DNA from: Lentinus brumalis
Lineage: Eukaryota; Basidiomycota; Agaricomycetes; Polyporales; Polyporaceae
Direction of reading: 5' to 3'
Assembly: GCA_001792895.1 (NCBI GenBank)
Contig: MARA01000006.1
Coordinates: 1,798,001-1,862,000 of the forward strand
DNA length: 64,000 bases
The translations under genes and the position numbers were made by a program. Position 1 is the first letter of the stretch; every line of letters starts with the position of its first letter. The notes under the pieces were generated by a model that was not told the origin of the DNA, did no database searches, and saw nothing but the letters and a program-made list of their open reading frames with translations. Of this stretch, positions 1 through 10,763 are shown one piece after another.

Positions 1-357
1 GCGGTGTGGTCTTGCCTGCGTCGCCGGGTCTGAACGGTGTGCTCCGTCTGGACCTGCGCCTCGCTCATCGACCGCCCGACCAGACGGCTCTTCCGACGCT
101 TTGAAGGAGACGTGGTACTCTCCGACGTCCCTTCACTCATTCTGGTGGTGTCCCGCGGCGGGGTGGCAACGGCGGTGGCGGCATGGCCTCCGCACTTGTA
201 CGACGACGAACCCCCGGACTGTGCTCCGCTGGAAGGTCGACGCTCTGAACCTCCGGGGTGTTCGGTGCTGTGGCGTACTCGGAATCAGACATGGCCGGGC
301 TCGGGGGACGACGACCAGTCGACACCGCCGGAGGACTTCGCGCTAAGGGGCTGCTCA

Positions 358-1449
358 TCATCTCTGGGCTTCTGGCGGTACGCTGCGGACTCCTGACTTT
401 GGCTTGTCGTGCAAGGAAGTCTGAAGGGAAGTACTGGGTCCGGAGTGTTGAAGGTTCCGACAAATGGCTTTGGCAGTCACTCGACGCAAGCGGCGGGGAT
501 CGCAGACCCGCAGACCAGTTTCCCGGAGAAGAGGCGTACGACAGAGACTGGGCGTAGGGTCCCGGAGACTGGTTTCCACCGTCGGACGAAAAGATGTTCT
601 TTGTCTGCGTGACAGCAGTTGGCGGGAAGACGAGGTGGAGAAGCTCGCCGACGACTTAGGCGGCTCAGGAGGCACGCTTGCTCGCGCACTCAGCACTTGC
701 TGTCGCTGTCGCGAGGCAGAGGCCGCGGCCGCAGCCGACGCTCTGGCAGATACTGGGTGTGGTGATACGGCGGTTGGGAGCCTTGGGGGCGCTGTGATTG
801 CCCTCGTTCCGGACGGCGCAACTCCCGACGCAGCGCGCTGAAGAGGCTCCGTCCTCCGCTCTCTTGCGCTGGCACTCCTCTGCTTTTCTCGATTGACTTC
901 TTCGACTGCGGCTTTGATCTCCGCATCCCTCTTTGCGCTACCGCTGGCAGGACTCCAGCTGCCTCCTCTCGCAATGGATGACCCTCCTCCACTCCTCGGC
1001 TTCTGTTCATGGCGCGTCGGCTGCTTCTGCTGCGTGGGGCGTTGTCGCTGCTTTGGGGCCTTCATCTCTGCGGCCGGCTGTTCACGGGCTCGACGTTCAG
1101 GTTGAGGAGCACGCGTGACCACCCTGGTCTCGCCGCGGGCAAGCGCGTCGTCGAAGTACTCCTTCGCTTCGTCCCAGTCTCTGAAGCCCTGCTGGGCCGC
1201 CCCGGAGATGCCGTCGGTCCGATGCTGCACGTCCAGCCTATGTACGTCCGACGAGAGCATCAGCACCACGTCCAGGACTATCGGCGCAACGCAACACAAC
1301 ACAGCGCCGCGCAGACCAGGGACGACGACCGCCCGAGCAATCGTGTGCTGCGGCAGTTTGTCCCCAGCGCGAACGGCGACGACTCACCAGCGCGTGAAGA
1401 CCCCGATCTCTGTGCCCACGGTGACGACGTACGCTTGGTGTTTGGGCAT
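358..1449 (-). CDS. RNase H1 N-terminal (viroplasmin-like) domain protein
   Basis: Two exons, 1449-1388 and 1237-358, give 313 residues in frame. The intron starts GTGAGT and ends CATAG. The first ~50 residues read YVVTVGTEIGVFTRW, then ...DGISGAAQQGFRDWDEAKEYF. This is the pattern of the RNase H1 N-terminal / caulimovirus viroplasmin fold (a Y-V-V-x-G start, GxxTRW, SGA, GF.xWxEAxxYF), which binds RNA-DNA hybrids in known members. The rest is low-complexity, rich in Arg, Ser, Pro and Ala, with no RNase H catalytic domain visible, so enzymatic activity is not expected. Below position 460 two other minus-strand frames (137-463 and 1-139) also look like Ser/Pro-rich coding sequence, so the true gene may continue through further introns and off the left edge. 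The domain call is fairly sure; the 3' end is not. Confidence 0.6.
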
Positions 1450-2181
1450 TCGGTCGCTGCTCTTCCTGCTCCAGACGTTTAAACAACACGCAGCGCGAGG
1501 GTTAGAGAAAGACACATGGAGGGAGAAGACAAGACACGACGCCGCGACTGCAGGCTGCAGGTCGCCAAGTTCAAGTACAAGTCCCTCGCCGCTGGCCGCT
1601 CGGCTTCGCGCGAGGCGGGACGTCAATTCGACGCTATGCGCGACGGTCCATCAGATGCTCGCGCGGGCCAACTCGCGAACTTTGCCGTTTACGTGCCCCC
1701 GAGCAGGGACTTCATCCCGCAATGCCTCCATTTCCGGAAGGTTCATGGGAAAGGCGAGGTTGTGGACCCTGGTCTACGCCTGCAATTGAAGTCGATTTGA
1801 CTGACATCATTCGCTGTTTTACCAGGAACTTCGAGCGATATGATATGTACTTGGTTTGTGTCTTCTCATGACTCCTCCGCGAGGAGATCGATGGGAAGGA
1901 AGCCGCTCGACACAGTCCCTGGTGTTCCGTTGTGCAAGGCTGAGCGCATGGTGGATGCAGGTGCATGGAAGATGAATGTACGGTACGATATGTATGCGAA
2001 ATGCGAAAGCTGATTACTGTGAGCATATCCAGAGCAATATATCCGATGGATCCACAACCAGTCCAGTTCTCCCTCGAGCAACGGTATCTGAAGGGCGATG
2101 ATCCTACCGCAGCCAGATTGGCTCGCGTCGCCACTGCCTCCCTGCGGAGCCTCAGCAGCGCAGTGCGTGCCAGTGGCCACG
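1450..2181. other. intergenic, nothing recognised
   Basis: Short open frames occur on both strands but none shows a known motif, plausible splice structure or sensible composition. It separates the 5' end of the viroplasmin-like gene from the 3' end of ATG27. Confidence 0.5.
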
Positions 2182-3539
2182 TCATACTGAGATGTATCCT
2201 CCACGACTCGCGCTTTGTCGTGGTCGGACGGCGGAGCATATGTGTGAGACGAGATCACGGAGCATGTATGGGACTTCTCTCCAGAAGTCACGATGTCTGC
2301 GAGGACCCGTCAGCACCTTCAAGAGAGATCCGTATGTGCGGAAGAACGTACGGGATGAGGTCGGCGCCTGTGGCGCCGTATGTCGAATAGTTGTAGTATG
2401 CGCCGAGAGCGAAGTACGCCGCGAACGCGAGGAAGAACCTGAGTATCGGGGTGGTCAGTGTCTGCCCTACCAACAGAGAGGAAGATACTCACAATAGGAA
2501 GAAGTAGCCAATGCCCGAGCCGACCGCCTCCTCCTTATCCCCTCCTGAACCGTCGCCACCGCTGTCGTCAGGCTTTTTGGTACCATCATCTGGCGGGACG
2601 CCGAGCTCGCATCCGGCAGGGGCTTTCCACGACAGCCACAGGTCCTTGCCGTCGTATGACTTGAATTCGACCTCCGAGGTCTCTGTATCGCATAACAGCT
2701 CGAGATTGAAGTGCTGGAGTGTTGGGTCCGCGCCGATGGTGCTTGGGTACGGTGCGCCGGCGTAGGTCAATTGCACCCCTTTCGGTGCTACGCAGATGCA
2801 TCAGCGTAAGCACGCGCAATATACAACGGGCAGCTCTCAGGACCCTGCAGCACTCGCGGAATATGTAGCTGCCCCCTCCTATCCGCTCACAATCAAGGCA
2901 CAATCCAGCCCGCAGAGACCGGCATGCTGCGCAGATGGTCGAAGCTCACTCGCTACTCGTAAGTACATAGTAGCGCATAATCTGCCTCACAGCCCATCGA
3001 CCACGGTGGCCGCAGCAGAACAGCGGAAGTACTGGCACATAGGAGATGGCGGGATCCTGCCCGTCGTGACAGGAATGGCATGTAGGGTACTCACATGAGA
3101 GGTGCTTGTACGTCACCGCACTTGCGGAGGAGTTCGCGAGAGGGATCACGGAAATGACTTGCGGGTCCTTGTCGCCTTTCCGGCTGGTCCTCACGAGACA
3201 CGCTCGGGTGCCAGATGGACACTACCAAAGCTGCAGATGAGCTTGCTGACCATGCTCGGCGGATCGGCAGACACGCACCTGGTCGTCCTCGGGCACGTCG
3301 CTCTTCTGCTTCAGCTCCTCGCACAAGTCGAAGGTAACCTTGTCTTCTATTGTCGATGGCGGCAGCTGGAGCTCGCGCGAGACGGTGTGCTCGCCCGCGA
3401 GGCTTGTGAGGTCATAGTTCACGTTGCCCAACGTAATGCGACAGTCGAACGGCTTCTCGTCGTCCTGGGCGGCGGCGGCGAGTGCGGAGACGAGCGTGAG
3501 GAGAACGATGCGCGAGACCGGGTGTCTGAGTACTGCCAT
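2182..3539 (-). CDS. ATG27: Autophagy-related protein Atg27
   Basis: Five exons: 3539-3279, 3221-3095, 2787-2493, 2438-2352 and 2296-2182, all in phase, 294 residues. A signal peptide of about 22 residues precedes a mannose-6-phosphate-receptor-like lumenal domain with paired cysteines (CRITLGNVNYDL, CPSGTRACL, SYDGKDLWLSW, PAGCE). An acidic Gly/Asp linker follows, then one membrane span at about 220-242 (FFLAFAAYFALGAYYNYSTY). The cytosolic tail has the family signature HRDFWREVPYMLRD and ends in YISV, resembling the C-terminal tyrosine sorting signal (YSAV) of yeast Atg27. Atg27 is a type I membrane protein that cycles between Golgi, endosome and vacuole and helps Atg9 trafficking. The third intron from the 3' end (3094-2788, ~307 bp) is long for this organism. 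It is divergent from the ataxin-3 gene, with about 310 bp between start codons. Confidence 0.9.
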
Positions 3540-3805
3540 GTCTAGCCAGCTAGCGATAGAAGACAAGAAGAAGGAAAGTAAAGGAGACCAGTGTGGTCGG
3601 CGGGGCAAGGTGGTACGAAGTGCTTGGCCTGCGCGCCGCGCCGTCCGTCCAGGCAAAGTCGCGTCCTGCCTCGGGGACCCCGGAATCGAATTACGTAAGA
3701 CACGCGTGCGGTAGCAGGACCTCGGAGAGCGCGTGGAATGCACTGAGGACGCGTAACCGAGACGCGTCAGTCCTGCTGCATCTCCGCCACCATCCTTTCC
3801 CCGCA

Positions 3806-3813
3806 TATATAAA
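3806..3813 (+). promoter_or_regulatory. TATA box of the ataxin-3 gene
   Basis: TATATAAA lies about 40 bp before the start codon at 3851, on the strand of the gene. It sits in the short shared promoter between ATG27 and the ataxin-3 gene. Confidence 0.5.
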
Positions 3814-3850
3814 GGCTCAGCTGCATGCTCAGTGCTTGCCTTAGACCACG

Positions 3851-6361
3851 ATGGCGACTGTCCAGAACATAATTCCGCTCATCTACCATGAGAAGCAGGA
3901 GCCAGGCGAGATGCTCTGCGCCCAGCACGCTCTCAACTCCTTACTTCGTGAGTTCGTCGTTCGATCATAGCGTGGTGGCTCTGACCAGGACTTTGCGCTC
4001 TGTAGAAGGCCAGTATGTCAGTGGAGAGTTCAGATATGCGTTCCCGCCATCCTGATGATCTCGCCCATACAGTTTTCTGCGCCAGACCTCTCCCAGATCG
4101 CTCACGGACTGGATGAGGACGAAAGCCGTGAGCTAGACGAGGAGGAACGCGCGCAGACGAGTAATAACATGGACGATACGGGTGCGTTATACTTCAGTGA
4201 CATCTTGCTAGAAATTCAGATCCATAAGCACATATGTCTGGCGGACTACCCGCCACCTAGTCGCTCTCTCCACCCTCAGCGCATTGTCTGGACGCATTCC
4301 GTCTGCCTGTTGACCGCCAGTACCGCTTATTGCGTGGAGATCAAACAGAAAGCTATTGGTGACCGCTAAGCAGTAGAGCGATTTTGCTTGACAATGATCG
4401 GAGGCGGGGCGGCGGTTCTATCGGTGGACTAGCTATCTCCCACCCAGTGGGCCTGCAGCCTGCTCACATGCTCTGTGCCCATTCGATGCACGCCCAGGCC
4501 AACTTGGACGTTAAGATACATGTCGCCGATGCCGCTCGCCTTTCAAAACCACATCATGGTGGTGCGGTAGCGCCTAGAGCGCGTAAGATGGCCGATTGAG
4601 AGCTCGAGCCTACTGCACCCCAGACGCATGTTGGTCGCTTGGGCATAAAAGTGTAGGCAGTCAACAGGCTGCTTTCGTGAATTCAGTGCGGCTTTAACCT
4701 GCTTAATATGATGCAACATCTGGCGGTCAGAGCGAAAGGTTCCGGGATGGCGGGAATTGTGCCGATACACGTTGCACCCCTTCAACCGCCGTGTCTTTTC
4801 CGCGATCGTTCTCAGAACTACCCTGCAGGCGTTCTCCTACTGACGGTCATCATCCAGGCTTCTTCTCTGTCCAAGTACTGCAGAAGGCGCTTTCGGACAG
4901 TTTCAACCTCACGTACGTACTACATCCTTCGCTTCATTCTGGCGCATTGGCAAACCTACGGCTCTGTCACTTCTAGCCTCGTTCCGTGGGGTGCAGAAGA
5001 GCTACGACCGTATCATGACCACCCTCAGTACGTCTTCGCATCCCGTCGCATCCTTTCTGGACTGGACAACTCACATTATCCCTGCAGCACGCAGATGGCG
5101 TTCATTTTGAACCATGCACAACATTGGTACACTATCCGTCGCTTCGGCAATGTTTCCCCCGATCCCGCGCTCGAGGCCGACCCGGACGGCGGCCACTGGT
5201 TCAACCTCAACTCCTTCAACGATGCGCCCGAACGCATCAGCAAGCTTTATCTCGGCATGTTCTTGCAGCAGGCCCAGCAAGAAGGTACGTCTCTTTCGTT
5301 GCCACATACGCGGACATGCGCTCACGTACGAACGCCTTGCTGCAGGCTACTCAATCTTCGCGGTTATCCAGCGAGACATCGAGGCGCCGCTCGCACTTCC
5401 CCGTGTGGAAGCAGACCACCTCATTGCGTCCATCCCTGAGGAAGCAGCAGGCAACTTTTCCTCCACATACCCCGGAGCAGGCGGTTCGTCCAGCGCACAT
5501 GGCATCGAAGGCTTCGAGGACGAAGACATGGAGCTGCAGGCTGCCCTGCAAGCGTCCCTCGCTGGCGGCGACTACGGTGCATACATCCCCCAACGGTTCG
5601 GCGGTAGCTCCGCCCCCGCACCTCAACAGCTGCCCTCTCGCACGTTCTCCGGTGTGCCCATGCAGCGCCACCATGAAGTCATCGATGTCGACGAGGACGA
5701 CGATGAGGACCTGGACTTTGAGATGCGCGCGGAGCCTGAAGTGGAGCACGAAGATCCGGTTGAAGCGAGCATGGCCCGCCAACGCGCCGTCATGGAGCGC
5801 ATGCGGCGTGCACAGGAGTACGCGCTGCAAGACACGTACGAGAACGAGGCCACTCAGATCGAGGCGCTCGCGCGCATGCGCCAGGCCCGCCGCGGGGCGG
5901 ACGAGGAGGACGAGGACGAGATGCTCCGGCGTGCGATCGCCGAGAGTGAAGCGATGGCACAGGCGCAAGGTTCGGGTTCGGGGCGGGGCTCGCAGGAGGG
6001 GGACGATGCTCCTGGAGCTGCGCCTGCACTTGCGCCCGCGGTCGCACCCAATGCACCGGCATGGCACGCACACCGGGTGTATGACGATGAAGACCAGGAG
6101 CTGCAGGCGGCGCTGCGGGCCTCGTTGGAGACCGTCCCTCCTGGCTTCCGCGTTCCTAGCCCACCTCCCGTCGTTGCTGCTTCACGCCCGTCGCAGCCAT
6201 CGACTCCACCAGCGCAGGCATTGCAGCCGCCGCCACCTCTTCACCGGCAGGCGTCTTCGGAGACTATCAAGACTGAGTCAGAGGGGGACGCACCGGAGCC
6301 GGAGCCAGAGCTGAGTCCGGAGGAGATCAGGAGACGGCGACTCGCGCGGTTCGGAGGGTGA
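3851..6361 (+). CDS. ATXN3: Ataxin-3-like Josephin deubiquitinase with UIM motifs
   Basis: Seven exons: 3851-3947, 4006-4016, 4073-4181, 4858-4912, 4977-5027, 5088-5284 and 5346-6361, closing in frame at 511 residues. Residues 1 to about 180 form a Josephin domain. The catalytic set is visible: Gln16 and Cys23 in HEKQEPGEMLCAQH, His120 in NHAQHWY, and Asn147 in HWFNLNS. The acidic C-terminal half carries ubiquitin-interacting motifs: EDEDMELQAALQASL (about 231-245), a weaker DEDEMLRRAIAESEA, and DEDQELQAALRASLE near the end. Ataxin-3 trims polyubiquitin chains and works with p97/VCP in protein quality control. No polyglutamine tract is present. Two oddities: exon 2 is only 11 nt and needs a GTCAGT donor, and intron 3 is about 676 bp while its neighbours are about 50-65 bp. 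ATG27 is the divergent neighbour. The family call is very secure; the 11-nt exon is inferred from phase and the expected LLQGQYFSAPDL run. Confidence 0.92.
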
Positions 6362-6632
6362 TCAGAGCACGAGTCATCGTGGACGTCGAATCAACCATGT
6401 ACTATAGAGCTTTACGGGTGCGCGATCATATACTGTACAGGATGCCAATCGTGGGCATACCAGACGAGACTCGCCTTTTGCACAAGTATATGTTTGACAG
6501 GGGCCATCGCAAACAGGTTGAACGAGAATCCAGTGAAAAAATGCGATGGTGGCGTGTTTTTGGTGCATGGGAGCGCATGGCGTACAGTAGGTCATAGCAG
6601 CAACGACAGCATAAACATATGATACAAAACGT

Positions 6633-7360
6633 CTACTTGGCCTATTTACAGCAGGGTTCAAACGGTCAGAGGACCTCCAATGAGAAGAGACTGCGAGACG
6701 CACCAAGATGATACCATCGAAACGCTGCTTGAACCACGCCATCGTATCCTCCTTCTTGATACGGTGCGTGAAGCCCACCCGCGCCTTCTTCTGCTTCCTC
6801 CTCGCTACCCGCGCACCCGGACGCCCCATGACGACGTAGAAGTCCATGCCGAAGATACCAATCGTCGGGTCGTACCGCGCGCCGAGATCGATGTGCTCCT
6901 GGACACCGAAGCCAAAGTTGCCGGTCTCGGAGAAGTTGCCGCGCTTGAGCTCGTACTCCTTGACCTTGAGGCCACGCTCGAGGATCTCCTCGGCCTTGGG
7001 GCCGCGGATGGTGACGTGCACCGCGATCTTCTCGTTACGACGGATACCGAACTGGCGGACGGTGTAGCGCGCCTTGGACGTGACCGGGGTCTGACCGGTA
7101 AGCTGCTCCAGCACTTTCGACGCCCGCGTCAGACGATCACCGGATTCACCGACGGAGATGTCTGTTCAACCATAGGGAGCAGAGAAGGCGGACGTTCAGG
7201 ATATGGGGGAGGAGAAAGAGCACACGGAACGCACTAATGACGAGCTTGTCGATGCGGAGCTCCTTCATGGGGTTGGTGGGTGTCGTCTTTTGTTCGGCCT
7301 AGACATCGAGCACAGTTCAGCCATAGATCCAGCAGCGTACAGGGCGGCGAGACAGACCAT
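6633..7360 (-). CDS. RPL11: 60S ribosomal protein L11 (uL5)
   Basis: Four exons: 7360-7358 (only the ATG), 7298-7235, 7161-6704 and 6641-6633 (last codons Ala-Lys-stop), giving 177 residues; family members are about 172-176. Family blocks seen are [77 protein letters not shown] and [18 protein letters not shown]. uL5 sits at the central protuberance of the large subunit, binds 5S rRNA, and contacts the P-site tRNA. An intron directly after the ATG and a tiny last exon are typical of fungal ribosomal protein genes. The start was chosen because it is followed by a 59-bp intron giving [14 protein letters not shown]. The first donor, GTCTGT, is not ideal. Confidence 0.93.
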
Positions 7361-7581
7361 CTTGTCGGCAGCGTGAGTCTTGTCGCTGGGGTCGGTATCG
7401 TCGGTCTCCTCGATAATTGCCACTACGGCCCACGCCTCTGCCGGTGGCTTGGGAACAGCTATATAGCTCTGACCGGCAACTGCCGCGTTTCCGAATCCGG
7501 ACGCCCAGCGGTTATCCACGAGCGTCTATTGCGTGTTCCTGCGTCGACCTGACTCCTGCAGACTCCTGCTGAGCACTCTGC

Positions 7582-7589
7582 TTCAGCCG
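7582..7589. repeat. Left target-site duplication of the hAT element
   Basis: The 8-bp word TTCAGCCG directly precedes the element start (TAGTG...) and is repeated exactly after its other end at 10756-10763. Eight bases is the duplication length made by hAT transposases. Confidence 0.93.
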
Positions 7590-10500
7590 TAGTGTTGGTG
7601 GCGGAACCTCGCCAGCGTGCCATTGGCACGTGCCACGCCTTGGCAAATGGCGAGGCAAATAGGTCGGGGTGGAGGGACCTGGCGAGCGGTGGCGAGCGGC
7701 CGGGCGCTTATCATATGTAGACCCTCGATATCGATGACTGTTCTCCCTGCAGACTCGCAAAGTTGTGCTGTAAAGTCTCGGCTTATATTCTCACTATGTC
7801 TCCTGCAAGCTCACACACCGGGGGCCGGCCACTCGATGCGTTCGTCAAGCAGCATTTCACTATTGTTGGCGAACGGCATCCGACAACACGGCGCTACAAC
7901 ATGAAGTGCAAGTACTGCCCCCCGGAGAGTCCACCAATAGAACACCGAGACAAACGGTGCATTGTGCACATTTCTAAGGTCGAACAATGCCCGCACGCTC
8001 CCCCAGAGGTTCGGAAGGAGGCATTGATCACCCTTGCCAGTGTGGTTGCGGGTACGGAATCGGCATCAGTAAACCGCCATATTTATTAGTCGACTTAGAT
8101 CATCTTCGCACGACTTGGAAGGCCAATAAGAGCCCTAAGAGGGGCGCTTATGGCCTGTGGCTGTGTCCTCCCAAGTGACCCCAAAGTCAAGTTTCAGTCG
8201 CACCTTTCGTTCTCGCTCAAATCATGTCCGTTTGCTTCACGAGTTTATGGACACGGCGATTACATGTGCAGGTACGATCCCTTCAAATTTGAAAGAGAAC
8301 GGGTGAGGGGGCGTGGCGATATCGCCGGCGCTAGAATTCTGCTAATCACAGCTAAGATGTTTAAGTTGGCTAATAAATATCGTGAAGTTCTGATGGGCTG
8401 CTTCGACCCCAGGCCCCCGTGGCTCTCACGCAAATCCGATCGACCTTGCGTCCGACGGAGAACACCGTGACAGCGATGCGCCTGCGGTAAAGAAGAAGAA
8501 GACAAGCGGTCAGGCTGACATCAAGTCGTTCCTGGACCGCCCGTTGTCGGAGAGCGAGAAGAAGTTGGCAGATCAGCATGTTCTACGGTGAGCCTGTCAT
8601 GCCCGTTGCATGGAGGTAGCATGCTCACGTTATGACACAGCTTCCTCATTCATGCTGGGATACCATTCCGCGCAGCTGAACATCCGTACTTGCTCAAGCT
8701 CATTGAAATCCTCCGTCCGCTGTACTCGGTCCCCACGCGCTACGTCCTCACGAACACGGTGCTCGTCAGTGAAGAGGCGGATGTAGCATTGAAGGAGATG
8801 ACACGGCTGAAGGATATGTCGATGCTGACGCTGATGACGGATGGGTGGGAGGACATCCTCAAGCGTTCGGTGTACGGTAGCTTGCTTGCTGAGCTCGGTG
8901 TTCGCCCACTTGTTCTTGGTCTTTCGGATCTTACTGGTGAGCGTGGTACTGCGCTGAAGATCCTCGATGTTGTTGAGTTGGCCCTGAAGAAGAAGGGAGC
9001 TACCGCACGTCAGCTAGTCTGCGTGGTCACCGATAACCCCAAAGTCATGAGAGCCTTCCGTCGGCACTTTCAAGAACGCTACCCATGGGTACTCGTATGT
9101 GTTGACCTAAGTCTAGTCAAGTATATTAGACCTTTGCTAATGCCCGGAGATTACCAGACTACGTACTGCTTCTTGCACGCACTCAACACAAACGTTGGGC
9201 GCATCACCGTCTTCCCTGTTGCGAAGAAGATCGTGACCATGAACACCAAGATCGTCACATTCTTCAGATCTTCACACTACTGGAGCGGCCAACTCAACGT
9301 GATCAAGAAGCGTCTTGGTATCACTCGGAGCTTGAAGACGCATACCGCCACACGCTGGTACTCTCTGATTCTCCAGGCACAGAGTGTACAAGAACATCGG
9401 TATGTGACCTTGCCGTCCTGTGCTGATTGTATCTGTACTGACCCAATGACCACGTACGTAGCGCTGCCCTTACCGAGCTGTGTATCCGGGATGATGCCCA
9501 GATTTCACGCGACGGCCTCTCAGCAGTGACTCCAGACATCATCGATGCCGTCCTCAGTCCTGCCCACTGGCGACTCAATGCGCAATTGATACGCTTGTGC
9601 AAGCCGCTCGTGGATGCCATCGGTAATCTCGAGAGCCGTGACGCCAACCTTGCGGACTGTATGCTGGAGCTCATTTGGGCAGAGCGTCAGATTGCCACCA
9701 CTCTCGTTGAGCAGGGCGATGACCACACGTTCACGCGCCATGCGCAGACGACAATCCGGGCGGGGTTTCACGAAATGAATACGCTGTTGCACTGGTTCGC
9801 CCTGTTCCTCCATCCCCTCTCTCGCAACCTCGCGATCTCTTCTGCAAGCCACTCCCGCACCATCAACCAGGCCTACGAGTTTGGACTCGACCTTGCATCA
9901 CGCTGGAACTGGAGCAAGCCGACAGCGACACAGCTCATCGTCGATATCGACCTCTATGCTGCCTCAAAGCCTCCCTTTGCTGGAGGAATCGCAAACGCGA
10001 AGGAGTGGTGGTCCAGCCCAATCATCAAGGCTGACATGCATCCCCTGAAGTCCATGGCCATCCGGGTTTTCAGCATCGTTCCTCACTCCGCCGAGATTGA
10101 GAGATTCTTTTCTGATCTCGCCGGTGTGAACTCTCCAAGACGCTCCCGCTTGACCATCGAGCACATGGAGGCGCTCGGCCTCCTCCGCAACTTCTACACC
10201 TCTGAACTGATGGGCACCACACCGACTCGCCGCAAGCACGCGCATATGCATACGGGGGATGGGGGCCTCGATACCGCGAAGCTCGACACGCTGTTAGCGC
10301 AGTGGGCATTTGCGTCGCAGGAGCAGGACCCCACCGATCTTGCAGGCCCAGATGATGTGTCACTCGACGAGATCGAGGCGGCTTACCGTGAGCTTGACGA
10401 CCGGCGGTTCGAGGCAGGAAGTGGCGATGGACTCAGCGAGGGAGTAGGAGTGGAGAACGTGTATGCAGTAGCGGAGTTGACGCGCATCCGGAAGGGTTTG

Positions 10501-10755
10501 GCGGCACCGACACCTGCCGCAGAAGCTGCTGAACATGACAATGGCGGTGAAGGGGGACAAAAGTGGACACCAGGAGATCTGCTGAGGTCGCTGGGACTGT
10601 AGAGGATGGTAGAACGCGTGTATAGTGGATGTACGAGCACGAAAAGCGAATTGCCAGCATTTGCCGCATTTGCCAGCCGTTCGCCAGGCCCGAAATCGGC
10701 CGGTCAATTGCCATTTGCCGGCGATTGACTCCGCGCCCATTTGCCCCCTACACTA
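7590..10755 (+). mobile_element. Complete hAT-family DNA transposon
   Basis: The element is 3166 bp. It begins TAGTGTTGGTGGC and ends in the inverse of TAGTGTAGGGGGC, so 11 of the first 13 bases match as terminal inverted repeats. Perfect 8-bp duplications flank it (7582-7589 and 10756-10763). Multiple copies of GGCAAAT lie just inside the left end (from about 7643), and its complement ATTTGCC recurs inside the right end (10653-10748); such subterminal motifs are usual transposase-binding sites in hAT elements. It carries one spliced transposase gene with an open frame. Perfect duplications and the intact coding sequence point to a fairly recent insertion, upstream of RPL11. Confidence 0.93.
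7796..10602 (+). CDS. hAT-family transposase
   Basis: Proposed exons: 7796-8051, 8413-8587, 8641-9094, 9158-9399 and 9462-10602, which close in frame at 755 residues. The N-terminus has a BED-like zinc-binding region (MKCKYCPPE, with Cys and His around CIVHISKVEQCPHAP). The middle has the catalytic RNase H-like core (MLTLMTDGWED, VVTDNPKVMRAF, ATRWYSLI). The C-terminus has the hAT dimerisation region (ADMHPLKSMAIRVFSIVPHS, AEIERFFSDLAG, SRLTIEHMEALGLLRNF). It excises and reinserts the element by binding its ends. The first intron (about 361 bp) is much longer than the other three (53-63 bp); the join there fits the phase but is the weakest. No stop codon interrupts the other exons, so it may still be active. 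Confidence 0.88.
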
Positions 10756-10763
10756 TTCAGCCG
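10756..10763. repeat. Right target-site duplication of the hAT element
   Basis: TTCAGCCG, identical to 7582-7589, directly follows the right inverted repeat. Confidence 0.93.
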
